In this document: one piece after another, positions 15,361-20,499 of the stretch
Numbering within the stretch: the stretch's first letter is position 1
How the letters are laid out: every line of letters starts with the position of its first letter
Source: Proteobacteria bacterium UBA2133
GTDB taxonomy: Bacteria > Pseudomonadota > Gammaproteobacteria > Arenicellales > UBA868
DNA length: 20,499 nt
Direction of reading: 5' to 3'
NCBI GenBank assembly: GCA_002327725.1
Contig: DCXP01000043.1
Span: forward strand, 1-20,499
The notes under the pieces: model-generated
Databases searched by the model: none
Seen by the model: only the letters and a program-made list of their open reading frames with translations
Told to the model about the DNA's origin: nothing
Program-made: the position numbers and the translations under genes

Positions 15361-15382
15361 GGTCCTAAGGCTTCGGTAGAAT
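15353..15382 (+). promoter_or_regulatory. Possible sigma70-type promoter of fxsA
   Basis: TAGAAT (15377-15382) is a 5/6 match to the -10 box about 38 bp before the fxsA start. The candidate -35, TTCGCA (15353-15358), matches only 4/6 at 18-bp spacing and overlaps the right arm of the inverted repeat at 15331-15356. Weak on sequence alone. Confidence 0.3.
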
Positions 15383-15419
15383 GCGCACCCGTCCGGCGAA
15401 CACACCGGCCCACCCTGCC

Positions 15420-15845
15420 ATGCCCCTGTTATTTCTGACATTCTTGCTGGTCCCGCTGCTGGAAATCTATCTCCTGATCGAGATAGGGAGCCTGATCGGG
15501 GCGGCGTGGACCGTCGCGGCGGTCGTCGGCACGGCTGCCTTGGGCGCCGCGCTCGTCCGCCGCCAGGGGCTCGTTGCACTGGCGCGTTTTCGCGCCGCCA
15601 CCGAGGCCGGAGAACTGCCTGCGCTGACCATCATGGAAGGGCTGGTGTTACTGGTCGCCGGGGCCTTATTGCTGACGCCGGGGTTCTTCACGGACCTCGT
15701 GGGGTTCATCTGCCTGACGCCGCGACTGCGCCGGATGCTGATCAGACGCTGGCTGGCAAGCAGGGTGATCGCCCCTGCCGGGCGCCCCGCAAACGGGGAT
15801 AGGGCGGATGTTGTCGAAGGGGAATTTCGGCGGATAGACGACTGA
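15420..15845 (+). CDS. fxsA: FxsA family cytoplasmic membrane protein
   Basis: Inner-membrane protein named for suppression of phage T7 exclusion by the F plasmid; its own biochemical role is unknown. It has 141 residues from the ATG at 15420. Hydrophobic segments lie at about 2-20, 25-45 and 72-90, with the family hallmark LLTPGFFTDLVG (84-95) and the C-terminal VVEGEFRRIDD. An earlier ATG at 15381 adds 13 polar residues (MRTRPANTPAHPA) and overlaps the likely -10 box, so I reject it. The gene lies just upstream of groES, as in E. coli, where fxsA is also in the groSL neighbourhood; the groESL promoter starts about 16 bp after its stop. Confidence 0.92.
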   Translation: MPLLFLTFLLVPLLEIYLLIEIGSLIGAAWTVAAVVGTAALGAALVRRQGLVALARFRAATEAGELPALTIMEGLVLLVAGALLLTPGFFTDLVGFICLTPRLRRMLIRRWLASRVIAPAGRPANGDRADVVEGEFRRIDD

Positions 15846-15860
15846 TTTGCAGGGCGACCC

Positions 15861-15888
15861 TTGACTTTCCCCATATAAGTCCTATTAT
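15861..15888 (+). promoter_or_regulatory. Sigma70-type promoter of groES-groEL
   Basis: TTGACT (15861-15866) and TATTAT (15883-15888) each match consensus at 5/6, with 16-bp spacing. The -10 box abuts and shares one base with the CIRCE operator, so a bound repressor would block RNA polymerase directly. The expected transcription start is near 15895, inside CIRCE. Confidence 0.7.
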
Positions 15889-15914
15889 TAGCACTCAAAT
15901 AAGGTGAGTGCTAA
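15888..15914. promoter_or_regulatory. CIRCE operator (HrcA binding site)
   Basis: A perfect CIRCE inverted repeat: TTAGCACTC (15888-15896), a 9-bp spacer, then GAGTGCTAA (15906-15914), with no mismatches to consensus. It is the known binding site of the repressor HrcA, whose activity depends on GroE, so this operon should be derepressed when GroEL is busy with unfolded proteins. hrcA itself is not in the window. Confidence 0.97.
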
Positions 15915-15970
15915 CGCCCGTTGGTCTCATAATTTCCCTCCATTACTCAAAACTTTAGGAGATAAAGTAG

Positions 15971-16261
15971 ATGAATATTCGACCGCTGCACGACCGTATT
16001 GTGGTGCGACGCCTCGACGAAGAACGCACCAGCGCCGGCGGAATCGTCATTCCTGACACTGCTACCGAAAAACCCATGACGGGTGAAGTGCTGGCTGTGG
16101 GCAACGGCAAGCGTCAGGACAATGGTGAACGTATGACCCCCGACGTCAACGTCGGAGACAAAGTGCTGTTCGGCAAGTATTCCGGCACCGAGGTCAAGGT
16201 AGAAGGCGAGGACGTCCTGGTGATGCGTGAAGACGACATCATGGGCGTCATTGAGGGTTGA
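15971..16261 (+). CDS. groES: Co-chaperonin GroES
   Basis: Forms the seven-subunit lid of the GroEL cage. It has 96 residues beginning MNIRPLHDRIVVRRLDEE; the mobile loop that touches GroEL lies at about residues 16-34 and includes the conserved GGIVIP, and the roof/C-terminal strands include GDKVLFGKYSGTEVK and VMREDDIMGVIE. A good Shine-Dalgarno sequence, TAGGAGA, lies upstream of the ATG. First gene of the CIRCE-controlled groESL operon, 62 bp before groEL. Confidence 0.98.
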   Translation: MNIRPLHDRIVVRRLDEERTSAGGIVIPDTATEKPMTGEVLAVGNGKRQDNGERMTPDVNVGDKVLFGKYSGTEVKVEGEDVLVMREDDIMGVIEG

Positions 16262-16323
16262 GGTCAGCGAACGCTCCGACCCAATCAACACGCAAAAATT
16301 TATTTTTTTAAAGGAACGAAATA

Positions 16324-17970
16324 ATGTCAGCTAAAGAAGTCAAATTCGGCGAGTCCGCCCGCGCGGCGAAACTGCGCGGTGTCAATGTGCTTTCAGATGC
16401 CGTTAAGGTCACGTTGGGCCCCAAAGGCCGTAACGTGGTGCTCGATAAGTCTTTCGGTGCGCCGACCGTTACCAAGGACGGCGTCTCTGTCGCCAAAGAG
16501 ATCGAACTCAAGGATAAATTCGAAAACATGGGTGCCCAGATGGTCAAGGAAGTTGCTTCCAAGACCTCTGATGTGGCCGGTGACGGAACCACCACCGCAA
16601 CGGTGCTGGCCCAGGCCATGCTGCGCGAGGGTCTGAAGTCTGTTGCCGCCGGCATGAACCCGATGGATCTCAAGCGGGGTATCGATAAGGCGGTGATCGC
16701 TGCCGTTGACCAGTTGGCCGAGATCTCCAAGCCCTGCTCGGATCACAAGGAAATCGCCCAGGTAGGCACCGTATCGGCCAACGCCGACGAATCTGTCGGC
16801 GGAATCATTGCCGAATCCATGGAAAAGGTCGGCAAAGAAGGCGTGATCACGGTTGAGGAAGGCAAGAGCCTCGAAAACGAACTGGATGTCGTTGAGGGCA
16901 TGCAGTTTGACCGCGGCTACCTGTCGCCCTATTTCATCAACGACCAGGATGCTATGCAGACGGATCTGGAGAACCCGCTGATCATGATCCACGACAAGAA
17001 GATCTCGAACATCCGCGACATGCTGCCGGTGCTGGAAGCCACTGCCAAAGCGGGACGCCCGCTGCTGGTGATCGCCGAGGACATCGAGGGCGAAGCGCTG
17101 GCCACCCTGGTGGTCAACAACATCCGCGGTATCGTCAAGGTCTGTGCAGTGAAAGCCCCGGGATTCGGTGACCGCCGTAAAGCCATGCTGCAGGACCTCG
17201 CGATCCTGACCGGTGGCCAGGTGATCTCCGAAGAAGTCGGCATGAGTCTCGAAGGCGCCACCCTTGAGGACCTCGGTTCCGCCAAGCGCGTGCAGGTGAG
17301 CAAGGAAAACACCACCGTGATCGACGGTGCGGGTTCTGCCAGCGACATCGAAGCGCGCGTCAATCAGGTCCGTGTGCAGATCGAGGAAGCCACCTCTGAC
17401 TACGACAAGGAAAAGATGCAGGAGCGCGTAGCCAAACTGGCCGGCGGTGTCGCCGTGATCAAAGTCGGTGCGGCAACCGAAGTCGAGATGAAGGAGAAGA
17501 AGGCCCGTGTCGAAGACGCACTGCATGCGACCCGCGCAGCGGTGGAAGAAGGCGTGGTGCCCGGGGGCGGTGTTGCCCTGGTGCGCTGCATCGCTTCGGT
17601 GGGCGAGGTGAAAGGCGCGAACCATGATCAGGATCAAGGTATCAAGATCGTACAGCGGGCCATTGAAGAGCCGCTGCGCCAGATCGTTGCCAATGCCGGT
17701 GAGGAAGGTTCAGTCGTTCTGAATGACGTCCTCGGCCAGGAGGGCAACTATGGCTACAACGCCAGTTCCGGTGAATATGGCGACATGATCAACATGGGTA
17801 TTCTCGATCCGACCAAGGTCACCCGCGTTGCGCTGCAGCATGCTGCATCGATTGCCAGCCTGATGGTCACGACCGAGGCGATGGTGGCCGAAATGCCGGA
17901 TGACACGCCGGCGGCTCCGATGCCAGGTGGTGATATGGGCGGCATGGGCGGCATGGGCGGCATGATGTAA
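16324..17970 (+). CDS. groEL: Chaperonin GroEL
   Basis: ATP-driven 14-subunit folding chamber of the cytosol. It has 548 residues, the same as E. coli. It starts MSAKEVKFGESARAKL-like (here ESARAAKL), with nucleotide-site residues in VTKDGVSVA (D52) and VAGDGTTTATVLAQ (D87), GFGDRRKAMLQD in the apical/intermediate region, EEGVVPGGGVAL, and the C-terminal GGM tail ending GGMGGMGGMM. Shine-Dalgarno AAGGA upstream. A long open frame runs antisense to it, which is usual for groEL and not a gene. One copy only is visible here. Confidence 0.99.
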   Translation: MSAKEVKFGESARAAKLRGVNVLSDAVKVTLGPKGRNVVLDKSFGAPTVTKDGVSVAKEIELKDKFENMGAQMVKEVASKTSDVAGDGTTTATVLAQAMLREGLKSVAAGMNPMDLKRGIDKAVIAAVDQLAEISKPCSDHKEIAQVGTVSANADESVGGIIAESMEKVGKEGVITVEEGKSLENELDVVEGMQFDRGYLSPYFINDQDAMQTDLENPLIMIHDKKISNIRDMLPVLEATAKAGRPLLVIAEDIEGEALATLVVNNIRGIVKVCAVKAPGFGDRRKAMLQDLAILTGGQVISEEVGMSLEGATLEDLGSAKRVQVSKENTTVIDGAGSASDIEARVNQVRVQIEEATSDYDKEKMQERVAKLAGGVAVIKVGAATEVEMKEKKARVEDALHATRAAVEEGVVPGGGVALVRCIASVGEVKGANHDQDQGIKIVQRAIEEPLRQIVANAGEEGSVVLNDVLGQEGNYGYNASSGEYGDMINMGILDPTKVTRVALQHAASIASLMVTTEAMVAEMPDDTPAAPMPGGDMGGMGGMGGMM

Positions 17971-18000
17971 CAGCGCCCGGCTTTTGCCTAAGAGCCAATC

Positions 18001-18031
18001 AAAAGCCCCGCCCATCGGCGGGGCTTTTTTT
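18001..18031 (+). terminator. Intrinsic terminator of groES-groEL
   Basis: A perfect 12-bp stem, AAAAGCCCCGCC (18001-18012) with GGCGGGGCTTTT (18017-18028), a 4-nt loop CATC and a run of seven T. It lies 30 bp after the groEL stop and should separate groESL from the PA14 gene. Because the stem starts with four A, it may also work on the other strand. Confidence 0.93.
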
Positions 18032-18144
18032 GACCGTACCGATGAAAGGAGCACCGCTGCAAGGCGCTAGAATCGAGGTTTCGCGGCCATCTTGCGGTCC
18101 TGCGGGATTGAAGAAGCAGCGGCGAGCAACGAGAGGAGAACGCC

Positions 18145-18795
18145 ATGGGAAGCGTGCAGGTCATGAACAGAATATTTGAAATGGCCTGGCGGCGCACACG
18201 CTGGTGGATGCTCATGCCGGCGGTGATGACAGCTTTGGCTGAAGGCCCTGCTTGGGCACTCGCGCCAGTGGACGCGGTGACCGGGGCAACGCTGTGGACG
18301 CCTCAGCCCGAAGCAGCCGAGTTGCACCCGGGTCTCGCCGTGACCTACTCCTATGGTCGGCAGGTTCACGTTGACGATATCGAAGTCTTGCGCAATCCCG
18401 TGATCGGTGAGCCGCTTGAGAATATCGCGCACCGCACGATCGACGGCAATGTGCTGACCTCAACCCAGGCGATGCTGGTCGCCGCACATATCCGGGGCCT
18501 GATCCGCTTTGAAAAGGCCGGGACCTATGTGTTTCGGATCGAGTCAAACGATGGCGTCAGGGCCAAGATTGGAGGCCGCCAGATCTGGGTGGATCCGGAG
18601 ATTCATCCGAACCGCTGGTCAGCGCCGATCCCGGTGGTCATTGAGGCGCCGGGCTGGTACGAGCTATGGATCAACTACTACCAGAAAAAAGGAACTTCCG
18701 CCCTGCAGTTGGTGTGGACGGTTCCCGAATCCAGCGAGGAAACCCATGTGCCGCCGGCTGTTTTCTCACACCTTGAGGCCCAGATCGGCCAGTAA
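18145..18795 (+). CDS. Secreted PA14-domain protein
   Basis: Function not known. It has 216 residues with a strong Shine-Dalgarno sequence (GAGAGGAG) 6 nt before the ATG. An extended N-terminus with arginines (WRRTRWW) and the hydrophobic stretch MLMPAVMTALAE ending in PAWA suggest signal peptidase cleavage after about residue 38. The remainder looks like one PA14 domain (about 62-205): GLAVTYSYG at the start, then GLIRFEKAGTYVFRIESNDG, a VRAKIGGRQIWVD strand, and GWYELWINYYQKKGTSALQLVW. PA14 domains bind carbohydrates or occur in adhesins, toxins and glycosidases, normally with a partner domain; here there is none. The terminator after groEL means it needs its own promoter: only a lone TAGAAT at 18068-18073 is visible. 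The recognition rests on the pattern, so a search is advisable. Confidence 0.75.
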   Translation: MGSVQVMNRIFEMAWRRTRWWMLMPAVMTALAEGPAWALAPVDAVTGATLWTPQPEAAELHPGLAVTYSYGRQVHVDDIEVLRNPVIGEPLENIAHRTIDGNVLTSTQAMLVAAHIRGLIRFEKAGTYVFRIESNDGVRAKIGGRQIWVDPEIHPNRWSAPIPVVIEAPGWYELWINYYQKKGTSALQLVWTVPESSEETHVPPAVFSHLEAQIGQ

Positions 18796-18810
18796 GCCAT
18801 TAACGCGGGT

Positions 18811-18834
18811 CCCGGCCGAAAGGTTCCGGCCAGG
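18811..18834. terminator. GC-rich hairpin between convergent genes
   Basis: CCCGGCCG (18811-18818) can pair with CGGCCAGG (18827-18834), 8 bp with one G-T wobble on one strand and an 8-nt loop. It occupies the 39-bp gap between the stops of the PA14 gene and the convergent DUF1330 gene. No T-run follows on either strand, so it may be a weak or factor-assisted bidirectional terminator, or only an mRNA end-stabilising hairpin. Confidence 0.4.
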
Positions 18835-19143
18835 TTACACCGTAGCAGATTCGATCCCCGCAAGGGCGACGATGTGGGATTCAGTGAGGCTCTGACGGAT
18901 GCCGCGATAGGGCGCATACGCCTCGCAATGGTAAAACGCCTGCAGCTGTTCCCAACTGGGGAACTCAATCACCACCAGTCGTTTGGGCTGCCAGCCGCCT
19001 TCGAGCACTTCAGATTTTCCGCCCCTGGCGCGGTAGACGCCGCCGTAGTTCGCGGCGATCTTCGGTACCGCCTCAAGGTAGCCGCTGTCGCGGTAGGCCT
19101 GCATATCGGCGGGGTTGACATCGGCAATCAGAAAAGCGCTCAT
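18835..19143 (-). CDS. DUF1330 family protein
   Basis: Small protein of 102 residues predicted to have the dimeric alpha+beta (ferredoxin-like) fold. Family features are the opening MSAFLIADVNPADMQAYRDS, the LEGGWQPKRLVVIEFPSWEQLQAFYHC block (about 47-73) and YAPYRGIRQ. The biochemical role of DUF1330 proteins is not established. There is a GGAG ribosome site 9 nt upstream of the ATG. It lies 28 bp after the alpha/beta hydrolase on the same strand and is probably the last gene of the metY operon. Confidence 0.85.
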   Translation of the reverse strand: MSAFLIADVNPADMQAYRDSGYLEAVPKIAANYGGVYRARGGKSEVLEGGWQPKRLVVIEFPSWEQLQAFYHCEAYAPYRGIRQSLTESHIVALAGIESATV

Positions 19144-19171
19144 ATTCTGTGACTCCAGAAAAATCGGGGGT

Positions 19172-19960
19172 TTATACGATGCTGATCAGCGCATCGAGCA
19201 CCTCGTTGGGTCGCTCCATCATCAGCGAGTGGCCTGAGCCCTCAAGAACGCAGACCCGGGCATCCGCTACCGCAGCGATCAGTTTCTGTGCGGAACGCAC
19301 GGGAGTCATGATGTCGCGCTCACCGAGGATAAAGAGCGTCGGGCAGTTTAAAGACTCGGCGTGCGCCAGCCCCTGGTCGTAGGTCTGACAGGCGTCGAGA
19401 TCGACATGGATGATGTCGTCGGCCGCACGTTCCAGCAGACGCAAGGTGCCGCCTGTCATCCACATCCCGGGATTTTCATTACCACCCAACTGCGCGGCCT
19501 TGCTGTAACCCCAGTAGGTCAGCATATCGATGACGCCGTGGTCATTGTCAGAGGCGTACTGCAGCATGTCAGGATGAACGCCCATGGGCGCCGTGGAGCC
19601 GATCAGGGCGAGTGAACGTGCATGATCAGGGTAGCGTGCCGCCGCACTCAACGCCACCAATGATCCCATGGAGTGACCCACGAGCGCTGCGCTTTCGATG
19701 CCGGCCGCGGCCATGGCCTCAAGGACCGCGTCCGCCATGGCATCGATCGTCGGCGCTGGCTGACCCTGGGAGCGTCCATGCGCCGGCAGATCGGGAGCCA
19801 TGACATTGTAGGCATGCCTCGCGAAGTACCTCGAGGGCAGGACCCATACCGTGTGATCCATTCCGGTACCGTGGATGAAGACGACCGCCTGCTGTCCGTC
19901 CTTGTGACCGCGTGCGCCGGTGTAGGCGAAAAGCGTCCCCTGGGAGGTGCTGAGTTCCAT
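19172..19960 (-). CDS. Alpha/beta hydrolase
   Basis: A cytoplasmic serine hydrolase of 262 residues; substrate unknown. The oxyanion segment HGTGMDHTVW begins at 30, nucleophile Ser97 lies in GHSMG, and the probable rest of the triad is Asp216 (ILGERDIMTP) and His244 (GSGHSLMMERP). A cap region (about 125-190, rich in Asp, Trp and Met) sits between the Ser and Asp. No signal peptide. It starts 5 bp after the metY stop, so it is likely co-translated. It is too short to be homoserine O-acetyltransferase MetX, which is a larger relative. A role next to metY, such as cleaning up an ester by-product, is only a guess. Confidence 0.88.
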   Translation of the reverse strand: MELSTSQGTLFAYTGARGHKDGQQAVVFIHGTGMDHTVWVLPSRYFARHAYNVMAPDLPAHGRSQGQPAPTIDAMADAVLEAMAAAGIESAALVGHSMGSLVALSAAARYPDHARSLALIGSTAPMGVHPDMLQYASDNDHGVIDMLTYWGYSKAAQLGGNENPGMWMTGGTLRLLERAADDIIHVDLDACQTYDQGLAHAESLNCPTLFILGERDIMTPVRSAQKLIAAVADARVCVLEGSGHSLMMERPNEVLDALISIV

Positions 19961-19965
19961 CCCGG

Positions 19966-20499
19966 TTAACCTTTCTGGGACGCGCGCAGCGCCCGCTCAA
20001 GGTCTTCAGTGAGATCTTCGGGATCTTCAAGACCCACGGACAGTCGGATCAGGCCCTCAGAGATGCCGGCTGCGGCGAGGGCCTCGGCATCCATACGATG
20101 GTGCGTGGTGCTCGCGGGGTGAATAACCAGCGACTTGGCGTCCCCGACATTCGCAAGATGCGAGAACAATTCGACGCGGCTGATAAAGCGCTGCCCTGCT
20201 TCACGCCCCCCTTTGATACCGAAACTGAAAACTGCACCGCATCCTTTGGGCAGCAGTTTTTTCGCCAGCGCGTGGTCAGGATGCTCTTCACGCTCCGGGT
20301 AACCCACCCATTCCACGGCATCGTGCGCGGCAAGAAATTCAACAACCGCCCGGGTATTGGAGATGTGGCGCTGCATCCGAAGCGGCAGGGTCTCCATCCC
20401 CTGCAGGACCTGAAAGGCCGTGGTCGGACTCATGCAGGCGCCAAAGTCGCGCGCGCCTTCTTTGCGCGCCCGGGTAATGAAGGCCGCCGGGCCGAACTC
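19966..20499 (-). CDS. metY: O-acetylhomoserine sulfhydrylase MetY, C-terminal part
   Basis: PLP enzyme of the Cys/Met metabolism family that makes homocysteine from O-acetylhomoserine and sulfide. Only the last 177 residues are present; the 5' part with the PLP lysine (SATK-type motif) is outside the window. The visible part has AFITRARKEGARDFGACMSP, LQGMETLPLRM, GYP, FSFGIKGG, LFSHLANVGDAKSLVIHPASTTHH (an OAH-sulfhydrylase hallmark) and the end LIRLSVGLEDPEDL. Other family members (MetB, MetZ, MGL) are less likely because of the ANVGDAKSL and STTHH stretches. The ATG at 20433 is internal, not the start. Confidence 0.93.
   Translation of the reverse strand, partial: EFGPAAFITRARKEGARDFGACMSPTTAFQVLQGMETLPLRMQRHISNTRAVVEFLAAHDAVEWVGYPEREEHPDHALAKKLLPKGCGAVFSFGIKGGREAGQRFISRVELFSHLANVGDAKSLVIHPASTTHHRMDAEALAAAGISEGLIRLSVGLEDPEDLTEDLERALRASQKG

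Noticed and set aside
15861..15880. Possible sigma32 promoter before groES (CCCCATATA near 15869)
   Set aside because: The motif resembles a sigma32 -10 box, but no CTTGAA-like -35 lies at the right distance; the TTGACT is only a few bases away. The sigma70 plus CIRCE reading fits better.
16393..17637. Open frame of 414 codons antisense to groEL
   Set aside because: Long antisense frames are a common by-product of groEL codon usage. The translation is His/Asp/Gly-rich with no family features and no ribosome site.
19172..19960. The alpha/beta hydrolase as MetX (homoserine O-acetyltransferase)
   Set aside because: MetX would make functional sense beside metY, but this protein is about 100 residues too short and lacks the larger MetX lid region.
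1..20499. CRISPR arrays, tRNA or rRNA genes, insertion sequences, prophage or toxin-antitoxin genes
   Set aside because: I looked for regular repeat-spacer patterns, tRNA-like arms, transposase or integrase motifs and small gene pairs, and saw none. The only tandem repeats are coding repeats in the H1-like gene and the GGM tail of groEL.

Overview
This window looks like a core-genome segment of a GC-rich gammaproteobacterium. The evidence is the gene neighbourhoods. dusB sits directly before fis, aroQ-accB-accC-prmA form one block, fxsA precedes groES-groEL, and tsaC-hemF-waaA encode tRNA t6A synthesis, aerobic haem synthesis and Kdo transfer to lipid A. Several proteins keep E. coli-type catalytic residue numbering, for example AccC E288/N290/R292/R338, GroEL D52/D87 and WaaA E60. 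I cannot name a genus from the sequence alone.

Layout. (1) Positions 1-585 hold the start of a lysine-rich histone H1-like gene, read leftwards and cut by the window edge. It has a good sigma70-type promoter, a leader of about 190 nt with a stem-loop, and an AT-rich gene-free stretch. (2) From 15240 down to 586 every gene is on the minus strand and tightly packed: dsbD, a TlpA-type thioredoxin, aroQ, accB, accC, prmA, a zinc-ribbon/DUF3426 membrane protein, dusB, fis, purH, purD, purE, tsaC, hemF and waaA. Most junctions are a few bases or overlap; the larger gaps are 140 nt before aroQ, 78 nt before purH and 61 nt before purE. (3) On the plus strand, fxsA (15420-15845) is followed by a textbook groES-groEL unit with a sigma70 promoter, a perfect CIRCE operator and a strong intrinsic terminator, then a secreted PA14-domain protein. 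(4) On the minus strand at the right end, metY (5' part outside the window), an alpha/beta hydrolase and a DUF1330 protein form a small probable operon.

The genes cover housekeeping work: periplasmic disulfide reduction (DsbD feeding a TlpA-like thioredoxin), shikimate and fatty-acid precursor supply (AroQ, AccB, AccC), ribosome and tRNA modification (PrmA, DusB, TsaC), nucleoid regulation (Fis and the H1-like protein), purine synthesis (PurE, PurD, PurH), haem and LPS synthesis, and protein folding under HrcA control.

I found no convincing undescribed multi-gene system. The best second-look items are the doubled N-terminal domain of DsbD, the repeat-built H1-like protein with its structured leader, short repeats in the aroQ and dsbD/fxsA upstream regions, the stand-alone PA14 protein after groEL, and the metY-hydrolase-DUF1330 cluster.
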